Shown one piece after another: positions 45,569 to 56,699 of a DNA stretch of 64,000 bases (positions are counted from its first letter, which is position 1; each line of letters starts with the position of its first letter). Under the pieces are notes generated by a model that saw only the letters and a list, made by a program, of their open reading frames with translations, did no database searches and was not told the origin of the DNA. The position numbers were made by a program, and so were the translations under genes. This DNA is from Cristatella mucedo (lineage: Eukaryota > Bryozoa > Phylactolaemata > Cristatellidae): the NCBI GenBank assembly GCA_009760855.2, contig WPIO01000134.1:860001-924000 (forward strand), written 5' to 3'.

Positions 45569-46230
45569 ATGTTATTCTTGTTTTTTCAGCGTGCTGCTAC
45601 TAACCATTAAATCCGGCTTCTTTTGCTGCAAATTTTAAGCGCCTAGAAAGAGATCTGAGTTCTCTGAGGGCGCTATATCAAGTGTAATAATATTATTACT
45701 ATTGATGACATCTGCACATGGATGGTAGCAAACTATCTTCAATTGAATTTCGCCAAAGTCAACTTACTAGTTATGGGCAAAGCAAGAATGATTCAGAAAT
45801 TGGAAATTCTGCCACTCAAAATCAGCTCGGCCATCGTATCTCCTCTTGCATCTGCACGTAATCTGGGTGTCCTGTTCCAAGGTGACCTTTCATTAGACGA
45901 CCACATCAGCCCACAGTCGTCTTCCTACTTTTAGCTGCATAGCATTGCTAAAATTTGGGTTTGTTTAGGCAGGGATACCACATCTAAATTGGTCCGTGCA
46001 TTTGTGACATTCTATCTTAACTTCTGTAACTCACTGCTTGCTGGCCTACCGGCCCGTGATATCAGGCACTTACCGCTGCTGCTAAGGTCATATGTCGTGA
46101 ACATTACAATTGCCACGTCACACCACTTCTCGTCGACCTGCACTGGCTCCCAATCAAGCAGCACATTGACTTCAAGGTTTTGTCACATACTTTTAAGGTC
46201 GCTTCACTCTCTGGCTCCAGCCTACATTCT

Positions 46231-46388
46231 TGCCGAGCTGGTTTGGCCTAGCGGTTAAGGTGCTCGCCCCGACCAAGGTCTGACTGAGGTCATGGGCTCG
46301 AGCCCTGAGGCATATGTGAAGCGCCTGAATAGAGATTAAGCTCTCTTGGGGTGCTATATAAATGAATTATTATAATTATTATATTCTA
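46231..46388 (+). mobile_element. tRNA-derived SINE, family 1, full-length unit-2 insertion
   Basis: A-box 'tggcctagcgg', B-box 'gggctcgagccct', body 'gcatatgtgaagcgcctgaa', tail 'cttggggtgctatataaatg' and ATT repeats. It interrupts the LINE RT C-terminus, which is uninterrupted in unit 1 (near 21,368). Confidence 0.85.
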
Positions 46389-46847
46389 ATTCAGCCTACT
46401 ACTCCTGCACCAGGCGAAGAATCGTACAACCCACAGCTCTGACTCGAATCTTTTAGCCATACCTTACGAACCTCAAAGCCTTTGGAGACGATGCCTTTAG
46501 TTCGTATGCTCCCAAAACCTGAAGCTCACTACCGACGCACGCCACAACGTCCACTGACATGACGACATTTCAAAAGGAGCGTAAAACGTGCCTTTTATTA
46601 CAGCATTCGGTGGGTCTTTGTGATTCTTTCTTCGTGTACATGTACCTGCTTACACTAAGCCTGCTGGTTGAGGATGTTACTATTAAACATTTTGTAATGC
46701 TTTTATTGTAGCATCTGGCCAGTGAGAGATTCAGATCTCTTAGGGCACTATGAAAATGTATTAATAATATTGTTTATATTACTAACGGTCAGTGGTTCTA
46801 TGCAAATTTGTAGTGTGTATTATGACAGTGCATGTTCTTTTCTTTAG

Positions 46848-47140
46848 GTCGGTAAAGCAAGATTATGGTATGCATCATCTAATCGATCGGACCCGAGAGC
46901 TGCCAAATTGCAGCCTGGAGGACGTTGATTACGATATCTGTTTTCCTGACCTCTTAAGAATGCAGGATTTCATTTCGCACGCTCGGTTTGAGCAGTGCCA
47001 CGTTGTATGTGATACTTTCTTCGCTGTGCTTGGAATGCCCGTCGCTATGAAAACCGACTTTTGTCAATTTCTTTTGCTCTGTGGTCTCGTTACTCTCTGC
47101 TCTTGTGCAACATGGCCGGGTGATCAATCGTTGAGAATGT
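46848..47140 (+). pseudogene. Candidate downstream exon or gene remnant, copy 2
   Basis: After acceptor 'ttttctttag' one frame gives VGKARLWYASSN and a stop after PGGR (near 46,928). Another is open to 47,142, with ELPNCSLEDVDYDICFPDLL and FEQCHVVCDTFFAVLGMPVA. Upstream exon 4 ends in phase 1, which fits neither frame directly, so an intervening exon would be required. Confidence 0.3.
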
Positions 47141-47700
47141 AGTGAGAGTTAATTTGACATTGCTGTTGCCGATATTAGTGTGACGTTGGAAAGCAATTGC
47201 TGACCACGATCTGTCGACATTCTACCCAGTCTTTAATATTTTTGCCGATGTAGCTGTGCGTTTCTGTCTTAAAGCTATTGTTTTGTTCTCGTTCAGAGAG
47301 ATTCCTTGGACTCGCACGCAGGCTTAGCTAATGCTAAACACTCCTGACTTGTGATAATACGATAATTTTTCTTGAGGGGTCGGAGGAAGTCACAACGTGG
47401 AACTGATAGGCTGTAGGAGTGGCATATCGTATGCTGTACTTTTGCATCTGCTATAGTTTGAGCCTCTGTCTGTGCACCCTAGCATGGACTGGTTATGTTT
47501 GACCGCAGACATTAAATGAGCTCGCTCACATAGGTATCGATCGGTTACTAAGTAGATGGAGACTAAACACATAGTTCAGGAAAGCCTTAAACCGGTTTAA
47601 ACTGGTACGAATGACACGAGCACGCGAAAGAAACGTTCGTTCGAGAGAAACCTTCTTAAAATGGCTTGAGCCTTCAGCAGCTTTGTAGATTTTTCATTTA

Positions 47701-47876
47701 CGAGCCGTGATGGCACACTTGATTAAGTGGTTGCTTTTCATGACCTTGGTCCCTAGGTCGTGCGTTCGAATCCCGTAGTGGGCGACCCTTTGTTGCAGCT
47801 GCAAGCGGTGGTGATAGCCATAAAGGCTCTTCTGTCGCTATATAAAAGAGGCTGTTGAAATAAGCTAATATTTTTA
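47701..47876 (+). mobile_element. tRNA-derived SINE, family 2, copy c
   Basis: Counterpart of 22,682-22,856, with B-box-like 'gtgcgttcgaatcccgtag' intact. Confidence 0.75.
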
Positions 47877-48329
47877 TAAACTCTGAGCCCAAGGTTGTTC
47901 TGTGGGATGAGTCGAGGTAAAGAGCGCTCATGAGCCCCCACTCGCTCATCAGCCAGAAGCTGCACCATCATTTGCAAAGAAGCCTGTCTTAGCGTATCAG
48001 CACCCTCTACAGCCTCGTTCGTCTCATAAATAATAATCGTGGATGAGCGTAGGAAAGCGCTGATCAGCCCCCACTCTGGTTCCGCATTAAGCGTTGCTGG
48101 GAAGACCACGCGGTCTCACGATGGCATGAGTTAGCAGAATTAAGCCGACCCACGAAGCGTGAGCAGTTGTAGTTTTAACAGTCCAGCCACTAATTGAGTA
48201 TTAAGTACAGAGAAATAGAGAGAGGGAGCGGGAGAAAGGGTGGCAATCTGTAGACGTGAATGAATAAGTAATTTTTATCTTAGGCCTGGATATATCGATC
48301 GACTGCCGGCTATGCAGTTACGAGTAAGC

Positions 48330-49196
48330 CTTGCTACTCAAGGGTATGCCGCTAATCCAAGCCGTGGTAGTTCCTCTTAGGCACACTCAGCCGGTTAACC
48401 GCAGAGGAGAGCCGGGGGACTACGAACACAAAACCAAGCCGGCAGCTGCCCTAGCTTACGCAACTCACTATCGTAGTTATAGTGGTGGTGCTTCGCTTCT
48501 TGCAAGTGCACTCCAAGGCTCGGTGCATCACTGGTAAAGGGTCACGCGTCGGCGAGGAAGAGGACCATTAAAAGTGCTGCCTTTGCTGCCTACGGACAGT
48601 AAGTAGTGCAGAAGCTGCTGCATCCCGTTTGCAACGAAGCCTGTCTTAGCGTCGAAGCCCATCAGCACCCTCTACAGCATCGTTTGTGTCAAACGTAAAC
48701 TTGCCAGGCGTGAGCAGTATGACTGCCGTTTTACAATTGGACGATTTAAACCAGTGTTGCAAGATGCATATTAGGCAAGTACTCTGATATTTATATCAAA
48801 TTGACGATGTATGACAGGGTCTAATGGTATTTAAGGAACTCTTGTGGCATCCACAATTTCGCTTATTAGTGAGTGCATATCTCCTAAATTGAATGCGTTC
48901 ACAGAGACGTGCTACTGTTTGCAACCTATAGCTAATGTTCCATAGGATTATTAGGAGTTATTCTGCAGGCGAAAGAGCATTGGGAATCGAAGCTAATGAG
49001 CACTGCTTGCGTATTTTTGACAGACGTCTGCTGTGGATAATGCCCGCTTCCCACATCAGTGGTCACTTTCTCGGCTACAGCTGTCTGCCTGTGGTCGTGC
49101 CAGCACTTGAAAGTTCGCACTGGGACTGGCAGTTGTTTGGCAGCTGAGTGGCTCTTGCATTTAAAAATGCAATGCGTTTCAAAACCCGGCCGATGC
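48330..49196 (+). other. Duplicated spacer with conserved short ORFs, copy 2
   Basis: Counterpart of 24,600-25,432. Retains a frame ending GGASLLASALQGSVHHW (48,537) and a 70-codon frame from 48,935. No recognised product. Confidence 0.3.
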
Positions 49197-49204
49197 GTCC
49201 GCCC
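49197..49204. other. Pre-integration (empty) site of the hAT element
   Basis: 'gtccgccc' sits between flanks identical to those around the hAT in unit 1, with a single copy of the 8-bp target. Confidence 0.95.
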
Positions 49205-49256
49205 AGAGCCCTGAGATACATTCAAGGTCTCGTGGGCATTCAGGCTCAAAATACTC

Positions 49257-49437
49257 CTGACCCGATCCTGCCCTCCGACCTTGCCTTGGCTCTGCCCTCC
49301 GACCTTTCCCCGATCCTGCCCTCCGACCTTTCCCCGATCCTGCCCTCCGACCTTGCCCCGACCCTGCCCTCCGACCTTTCCCCGACCCTGCCCTCCGACC
49401 TTTCCCCGACCCTGCCCTCCGACCTTGCCCTGTCTGC
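49257..49437 (+). repeat. 24-bp minisatellite, long allele
   Basis: About seven tandem units of 'cctgccctccgaccttt' plus 'ccccgat'. The 24-bp length keeps frames open on both strands, which explains the long repetitive ORFs here. Confidence 0.9.
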
Positions 49438-49608
49438 TCCTGAAGCGTACTAGTGGCAGCCTCACTTCGATCCACTAATGACCAAGTATTCAATAATATC
49501 CTGTTCCGCAGTGAATATTGTCTTATGGAGTTGCAAAGGAATAGTAGACAGGAATCTCAGATTGAAAACGATTGGGGCGGATGCTCTAGGAGAACCTGTA
49601 GACATAGT

Positions 49609-49610
49609 AG

Positions 49611-49644
<34 letters not shown>
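49609..49644. repeat. TA microsatellite
   Basis: Pure (ta)n. Counterpart of 28,932-29,006. Confidence 0.9.
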
Positions 49645-49647
<3 letters not shown>

Positions 49648-50104
49648 CTCAGTCGTCGCAGAGAGAGATAAAGTGATATCCAGTGATAAACAGCCAAGTA
49701 CAAATTAGACTGAGAAGTTCGCTAGCCGCTCGTGTCCTGGTGTTTAGGTAGGTTTGGCGATAGGTAGTGATACGGTGAGGGGCATGCGGTTTGACGCTCC
49801 GACAGCAAGCAAGCTACGGTACAGAAACATCGAATGTCCAGGCACGACTGTGTATTTGGGCTCGCGGCGAGGAGGCTCGCGACTGTTCTCTCCTGCGCCC
49901 GCATTCCCACTGCCCCTTCTCTGTAGGCCGTGACTCATCCTCCATAAAGAATAACTTATTAAATCATAACCCTCAATAAACCATAAACCCATATAAGACA
50001 CTAAACGCTTGGGCGGGGGGGGGCATGAGACCGCAGGGCCCTGGTCGGGACGCACCGACGCCGCTGCAGGCCGCCGCCGCGACTAGGCCCGTGAGTAGTC
50101 CATC

Positions 50105-50266
50105 AGTTGTTCGTGTGTGTGTGTGCTTGCGTGCGTGCCGCGTGTGGGGTGTGTGTGCGTGCGTTTGTTGTGTGTGTCTGTGTGCGTGCGGCGTGTGTGT
50201 GGCCCGTGAGGTGTGCGTGCGTGTGTCTGTGTCTGTGTGTGTGTGTTCGAGCGTGTGTGCTAGTTA
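50105..50266. repeat. GT-rich microsatellite
   Basis: Imperfect (gt)n with gc interruptions. It creates long artefactual frames. Confidence 0.85.
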
Positions 50267-50486
50267 GGTTAGGGAGCTGGAGTAGAGCTCGCGGGAGTCC
50301 AGTGCGGCTGAGGCAGTGCGGGGGGGGGGGGGGGGCGACAGATCCAGCGTGTCTCTGGAGTATGCGACGTGTACACGGCGTGGAAAGTTAGCTGTGGTGA
50401 GTGGCGCAGCCACCGGGTAGCACGTAGCTAGTGAACATCCCCACCCAATAAACTATTGCCGCCAGGCCCCGTTGGAGGCCGTGCTT

Positions 50487-50678
50487 GTTTCATTTATGCC
50501 CATAACTAATTCTAACGATACTAATAATGATAAAGTAATAAAATATTAATTTTCAATAATAATATTGATATTATATTTTTATTTAAAACAATAATGGTCT
50601 TATTATTAATTAAATTTCATTTATTTATTTATTCATGTATTCATCTATTATTTATTCATTTATTTATTTCATTTATGC
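50487..50678. other. AT-rich insert bounded by a 12-bp direct repeat
   Basis: 'ttcatttatgcc' occurs at 50,488 and again at 50,667, bracketing about 180 bp of AT-rich sequence ending in 'attt' repeats. This looks like a short retroposed insert with its target duplication, but could be repeat slippage. Confidence 0.35.
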
Positions 50679-51089
50679 CTCAGCAGCAAGCCCATCGCGA
50701 GAGTTACCGAGGCGCGATAGGCTCGCTGCACAGTCGCCACCGCCTCAGAGGGGGAGGGGCTGAAATGCTGAAAAGGCGGAGTCGGGCAAGGCCGCAGCCG
50801 CCACAGCTCCGCTAAGAAGCGTAAGCTCAGCCAGAGAGCTAACGGCTTGCTCGGGCGGCGGTCCAACAGCGACCCCAGCGGTTAAAGATTTGCCGTATTT
50901 AAATGAGCGCTGCCAGAAGGAGAGACGCGAGTGCAGCGATCCTCGGCCGATCATTCGCTACGCGTTCCTAGCCACGGTAATTCAGGAACAGTGAATTCTA
51001 AATGTTACGGCAGTGATAATCTGGTTGATCTAGCACAGCCCTGTCATACTTACAAGCCGCTTTCACCGCATTCAACATATGGTTCGATA

Positions 51090-51200
51090 ACAATAATAAT
51101 AATCGTTCGATAACAATAATAATAATCAGTCTTCAGTGTTGTTCCCAAAGAGAAATCAATCTCTTTCTAGGTACTTCACATGTGCTTATAGGACAGCATA
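51090..51200 (-). mobile_element. Degraded reversed LINE 3' tail
   Basis: AAT repeats, then 'gagaaatcaatctctttcta' and 'ggtacttcacatgtgct', matching the family tail in reverse. Confidence 0.5.
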
Positions 51201-51335
51201 TCAATCCATAGTGATGATATTCACAGTTCCAGCACGAATAAGAACGTAAAGGATAATTCTAGCAGATCTTGCAAAAGCTATGAGGAACAGGCGGGTGTTG
51301 GCATATTTTTGCTGGGGCATGACCGGCCTCTAAGG

Positions 51336-52040
51336 ATAGTAATGCCTGGCAGTAGCAGATCTATGCATCGTATAAGTCAAAGAGCGGGTCTAGTAGGCTC
51401 GTAGTCTTCATTGATAGGGAGATACATTTCAGGATGAGGTACGTCGTGGCCTCGTTGAAAGCAGATATTCAGGTGCTGCACCAAATTTAGGGACATGAGT
51501 CCAGAGCTGATACTGCTAGTCTATGGTCGGACTTTCTGATCTTGTCAATCTTTCTGACAGAGAAGCTATAGAATTATAATTAGCTAGATCACCACAAGGA
51601 TCACTAGGGAAGGAGCTAACCAGGGAGCACTTAATTAGATGGTTGATGGTAGACGTCAAAATGTTTAGATTGTGCAACTGCGATTCAGCAATGTTTTATA
51701 AAAGCTAAAATTGACTTTTGTTGGGATTTATTGGTACGATCTACTGTAGTCCTCATATTCCCGTCGATGGATAGTCAGTCCTGATCTTTTGCATGGTTTC
51801 TCGTGCATTTGCTTAGTAGACCTAGCTAGTTCAATGTCACGGCTAGGGCGAGGGCGAAATGTGCCTTAGCCGGAGGTGCCATCTCGCCGAGCACGTTAGG
51901 TAGCGTCGTTTTGTAGCAGTCCACCAATGATGGCAGGTCAGAAGGGAGATTAAGCAGTAGGGGCCAAGGAGATGTAATCGTATGGACAGCATCGTTGTTA
52001 TGGATCTTTTGCTTTCACGATTTACATATGATTTTGGATG
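51336..52040 (-). mobile_element. LINE endonuclease-RT linker fragment, start of unit 3
   Basis: Nearly identical to 30,750-31,440, including 'ggacatgagtccagagctga'. Only this internal part of the LINE is present, so the unit border cuts through it. Confidence 0.7.
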
Positions 52041-52639
52041 CAGATAGTTACACTTGAGTCAGAATCGCTTCGGGTTTATAACGACTCTCAGGAATACAGA
52101 CTTCTATGATTACTTAAAGTTAGTGAGTTCGGTTTTCCAACATCAGCGTCCAAATGGGGTGCTCTGAAAGCGTTTTCCTCCACTTCTGTTAATTATGCCT
52201 CAGATACTGGGAAAGCAAAATTCCAACTTTTAACAAATATTAACGACACTTCCATCCCAAAGCAAAGAAATGTTCTCAGTACATTAAAACCTGCAGAAGG
52301 CTTCGAAAGAAAAGGATTTCAAGGCGTACTCTGAAGGGAACATGTTAGCAGAAGAAATGGCTGCTCTCTACATTCTGCTGTATTTGATAATATTGAAAGA
52401 TCTGTAAGTTTGTTTCAATAAGGTCAGAAATATATATATAATCGAGATCGTCTGGCCGACTATCAGAGCCACATACAAAGCTTGCAACTGTGCTTTCGCC
52501 AGATTTTTATTCATCCGAATAGGAAACACCAAATTCTTCAACTTGTTTTTTTTTCTTCAAGTATTCTAATCTCTTATTTAATTCCGAGCTCTGTAATTTT
52601 TCTGAAAAATGAATCTCTATCCTATGCTCAAATAGTTAG

Positions 52640-53057
52640 ATAGTCTTTTTATATCCACAATTGCGTTGGTATTTCTAAAACTTTCTAAACTTAAAGCATT
52701 CATTCGTTCTTCATGAGTTGACATTGGTGGAGCTCTTGCTGTAAACATTGTTAGGTAACTTTTTTTTATAAATCCTGCAACTGTTACAGTAATAGTTACA
52801 GCAGGATCTTCAGCACCAATAATACTTGCTATACTTGCTATGATAGCAGGAATTGCTGGAAGAAAGTCACCAGATCTTACTTCAAGAAAATTCTTCTTCC
52901 AAGACTTGGATCTAGTTGTGATTCATCCCATGATACTTCTGCTCAAAATGTTTCTCTTAGAAATGTACTTGGATTCAGATACCAATCTGAATTAGATTGT
53001 TTTACCTTTAGTAGTATCTCATTTATACGATAACGAATCTCTAAAGAAGCAACCATT
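52640..53057 (-). pseudogene. Hydrophobic-segment ORF, copy 3 (broken)
   Basis: Homologue of 1,692-2,114 with stops and frame changes in the first half; the hydrophobic segment is recognisable. Confidence 0.45.
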
Positions 53058-53059
53058 TT

Positions 53060-53520
53060 TTAAAGCAATTCTTTCTATTGTCTTCCATAAAACATTTCCG
53101 TACTTTCCAGACGTAATGCCATCAACGATTTCTTTAATGCGCAATCCTAGATCTACAATACTTGGTAATCTTGATAGAAATCCGCCAAGTGTCTTTGTTA
53201 CAGCACCAGCAACTTTGAATGATTGTAAAACCTTTGGAACAATTCTAGCAATTCTATTTGATACTCTAAGACTAAGTTTCGTTGCAATCTATGGAGAGAC
53301 TTATACAATCGCTTTTGACCCAAGTTCTGTAGCCATTGTTGTACCAGACCCTATTTCTTTAGTTGAATCAATTCCAGACTTTATATATTCTTCAACTGAT
53401 CCTCCATGTTGTATTAAAGCTCTCACATTTTCTTTTCAAAGAAGCTTTTGTTCGTTTTACTTGCTTTTCTTCAATGTCTTTCTTGGTATTAGCTTAGGAA
53501 TTGAGTCTTAGTAATGTCTT
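53060..53520 (-). pseudogene. Polinton-half ORF, copy 3 (broken)
   Basis: Homologue of 2,115-2,580. The long plus-strand frame over the same bases is an antisense shadow. Confidence 0.4.
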
Positions 53521-53534
53521 TCATCAATTTATAT

Positions 53535-54325
53535 AATGGAGATTATCACAAAAATTAATAAGGAACTATTTATTGATCTTGATTGCAATTATAATACAGT
53601 AACTAACTTAGGCTAGCCAGTAAATAATTCTGACACAATAACTAGATTAAGCTCTTTGGTTCAGACTTTGGAAATAACGTAGCGAATAATGTTTCAGGAG
53701 AAATGGTATCAGTTTCTGATTGTTCAAGTTTGCTACTAAAGAGCCATTGAATCCTTGGATCAAAACTAAACTGTTTTAATGTTACTGGCATCTCGGAAAA
53801 TTCTGCTGATGGTTCTGTTAATGAACGTAGTAAACCACACAAACTTATTAACTATGGTTTACTTAAGAGTATGACACCGTTTTTCAATTGTATCTCAAAC
53901 ACTACTCTTGACTAAATAATATTACTTCTTTGAAAGGCTCAAACACTGGATAAGTAAGTAAAAAAACAGTAGATAGTTATAAGCAGCAGTGTTACTTTAG
54001 ATATTTTAGATTTACAAGTCTTTCCAACATTACTAGCATCAACTAGTTTAGGTCTTACTATTCAAGTTAACGAAACAGGAACAGAAGGTTATGCTTCACA
54101 GCTAACTCGTAGTGATATTCCAGTAATAGACCTAATGGGAAATAAAATCAGTTGTGTTACACCTTTTCAAATATTTGTTCCTGGTAATGTAAATAAATTT
54201 TTTATTATATCAAGTAGTCTACGGTCGAGTGACACAACTGGTGATTTCTTTGACTTAACAAGTGATAACACTTTTATTGTATCTGGAACGGTAATTCTAG
54301 AAATGGAACTATATGGCTTATGTTA
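53535..54325 (+). pseudogene. Structural-type gene remnant, copy 3
   Basis: Homologue of 2,594-3,385, more divergent than copies 1 and 2 are from each other up to about 54,300. The last part is open here: MGNKISCVTPFQIFVPGNVN to TVILEMELYGLC before a stop at 54,326. Confidence 0.4.
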
Positions 54326-54397
54326 GTTTATGATTGATAACTTTACAGTAGAGTTCTGTTTCTTATGTAGAATTTCGTGTGAGTATAGTATCGAACA

Positions 54398-55188
54398 ATG
54401 TCACTAGGCTATCGAAGACAAGGATCTCAATCAAAGAATTATATCAGGAGAACAGGTGATATACTTTCTGGTTCACTGAATATGAATCAGAATTTAGTAA
54501 AGAATCTTGGAGATCCTGTTGATCCTGAAGATGCAGTAAACCAAAGGTATATTGACATACATTTTCTTACTAAAATTTCTAGAGGAACTACAGCAGACGG
54601 AGACATACGAATAACAATCATTTGATAGATCTTGCAAAACCCATTAATCCAAGTGATGCTGCAACGAAAGACTCGGCTGACATTAAGCTATTAAAAGCAG
54701 GTGGGGCAATAAATGGAACTTTAACTGTAAATGGTTTGATTAGTTTTGTTATTCCTCCTTACAAACAAATTGATGTTCCAAATAAAGAATACTTGGATAG
54801 CAACTTTGTTAAAAGATCGGGAGATACTAGGGATGGCATTGTAGATATGATAGGAAACTCTATTTCGTTAAGAAACAATCATGTTGATCCTAAAGATGAG
54901 GTTAGATTTGCTTATCTAAATAGGATATCAGATGGTAATGCGGCTACTGTAACATTTCAAGGAGTTATGGATAGTTCATTAACTACTGCCATATTTGGTA
55001 AGTCGGCAACACGAAGGTGGATTACTAGTTTAGGAGATTATGCAGTTCCTCGAGGAATACTTGTAGTTGGAGCAACGTTTGATGCCCCGGGTATGAGAAA
55101 AAAAGTACTTATGCCTCCACCATCTACGGGCAATAGATTAGACGGACAACTAACTGGTGGTTATGCATTAGATGTAAATAGAAAATAG
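54398..55188 (+). pseudogene. Fibre-like protein gene, copy 3 (one frameshift)
   Basis: Same start, repeats and same -1 frame break (stop at 54,625) as copies 1 and 2. The second part is open to 55,188. Sequence here is nearly identical to copy 2, in contrast to the region just upstream. Confidence 0.65.
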
Positions 55189-55273
55189 TGCCTAGTACTT
55201 TCTTCAAAGTAGGATCAACTCTATTTGATAAGCAAATAAGTATAACTGTTTATGTAGCAATAAGATAAAACGA

Positions 55274-55500
55274 TGACAAGAAATAACTTAGATATGCAAG
55301 GAACGTTAGACCTCTATACAAATAAAATAATAATCTTCGAAATACTGTCGCAGAATTAGAATCAGTGAGTAAAGATTTTTCTGATAATAGCAATCTTAGG
55401 AAAGATTCAGATCAGATAATAAGAGGACATTTGCCTGCTAACTCAAAAAAGTATGTTATGGTAAAAGGTCCAAACAATTTGACTGATATCTAATTTGATA
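55274..55500 (+). pseudogene. Second fibre-like repeat ORF, copy 3
   Basis: Reads NNLDMQGTLDLYTNKII, then after a shift TVAELESVSKDFSDNSNLRK, IIRGHLPANSKKYVMVKGPN. Counterpart of 4,289-4,545. Confidence 0.4.
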
Positions 55501-55599
55501 ATTTGATTCTAATAATCTAATTTGGCTGATTTCTAATAAAGAATATTTTAGAGTAAAGTGATTGATTATTACTGGAAATACAGCCGAAGGTTCCATACA

Positions 55600-55990
55600 A
55601 ATAATATTACTTTTAGTAAATTGTTAATGAAAATGTATTCTTCAGATTTTTGGAATTACCTTCTGCTATGTTTGGTATCCTAAGTGTTCCAAAAGTAACC
55701 AACCATGAAAATTATGAAGACGATTATCTATCTAAATTGTCTGATATCAAAAGAAACAAACCAATTTACTCAAAGATAACATTAAAAATTACAGACATCA
55801 ATGAAGCTACTGCTGGCTTAGAGTGTAATGCTGACAATTCAACTAGTTAAATTGTTGAAAATAAAAAACTGGCACAGCTCATTTTCAAATAAGGGATGAT
55901 AATAGAACAAAGATGCTATGTGAAATTATAGCAGCGACAGTTGTAATTAATATAAAAGATGATCAAGAAGTGATTGCTTAAAACTACTAT
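55600..55990 (+). pseudogene. Unassigned Polinton-half remnant, copy 3
   Basis: The open stretch 55,650-55,850 includes ENYEDDYLSKLSDIKRN and ITLKITDINEATAG. Counterpart of 4,590-5,000. Unknown product. Confidence 0.3.
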
Positions 55991-56599
55991 CATAAAATTT
56001 TTATTCTCCATGATTCATTCCTTATAATTTTATATCTAATTAATACTCTCGTATAGAAAATAATAGCATGGTAATATTAAGTAACTCTTAGCTTACTTTG
56101 TTGTTTCTAATACACCTTATAAAAAATTATTAGTTTTAATAATAGCTATCGTGTCTTAACCTATCCACGAGCCTTCATAACTCCAAGTCCTCTTGATGTA
56201 ATTGAAATTGGATTGGTAACGGGAGTTGTATTTTCTCAGGCTAATTGTTTGTATTTCCCATTAGTCTTCTAAACTTTCCAATCTATACATTCCCGTATAA
56301 ATTCCGTTGGTTCACTAAACTAGAAAATTGTCCAGAGTCAAATGCCTTTTTTAATTCGTTTGGTTGCTTCAATTTTTTCAGAGTGTGCTTCTGACTTTGA
56401 ATTGTTTATAGTATCTATTTTTTAGGTCTTTGAAAAACTCGAAGAAAATAGAACCATCGTGAACTTTTCTTAAGATACATGAAATCTCTGGGTCAGAATG
56501 ATGAATTCTTAAAGACTTGCATTACAAGTAAAGTCTTAAAGACTCTAATAATGAACTCCCGATGTCCTCAATGCTACCCATTGGAAATGAACAAATCTT

Positions 56600-56690
56600 A
56601 AAACTTTAGTATGTTGATCTTGAACCTCACTAAGTTATCTTAAAATTTGCGTATTGTCGACCTTAAACCTCACCAAGTCCATCATTTTAA
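56600..56690. repeat. Direct repeat between Polinton gene blocks, copy 3
   Basis: Two units of the repeat described at 5,565, joined directly to polymerase-side sequence. Confidence 0.5.
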
Positions 56691-56699
56691 TTCACTCTT

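Larger units (their letters stand above)
42180..46770 (+). mobile_element. CR1/L2-like LINE, long decayed copy of unit 2 (interrupted)
   Basis: Paralogue of 17,130-21,765. It has endonuclease pieces (near 42,720), a linker, RT pieces DFSAAFDTIDDKFLLEPFES (43,883), FHFYADYTQLYFC (44,146; second Asp of the YADD box is Tyr here) and a C-terminal part (45,720-46,640). The nested 3' tail inside the RT is also present. It is interrupted by a solo LTR (44,313-45,568) and a SINE (46,231-46,388), but not by the younger LINE seen in unit 1. Confidence 0.8.
30720..49700 (+). repeat. Composite segmental unit, copy 2
   Basis: Second copy of the composite unit. Its left edge, from about 30,720, lies in a reversed LINE body that is also present at the start of copy 3 (51,336). 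Its Polinton half is shortened by a junction near 35,430 that joins sequence matching 4,310 to sequence matching 9,395 of copy 1. The gene half keeps the cleanest exons. Private changes are two probable solo LTRs, a SINE and a local exon-containing duplication. Confidence 0.85.
49700..51085. other. Inter-unit spacer without counterpart
   Basis: Contains a GT-rich microsatellite (50,105-50,266), a long G run (50,320-50,335), 'caataaac' near 50,447, an AT-rich stretch (50,500-50,670) and a GC-rich stretch (50,690-50,960). No convincing coding sequence. It separates unit 2 from unit 3. Confidence 0.5.

Noticed and set aside
49148-49493. Repetitive ORFs on both strands over the minisatellite
   Set aside because: Explained by a 24-bp tandem repeat, which keeps all frames open.
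50025-50391. Cys/Val-rich ORFs
   Set aside because: Products of a GT microsatellite.
53116-53511. 131-codon plus-strand ORF
   Set aside because: Antisense shadow of the minus-strand Polinton ORF seen in all copies.
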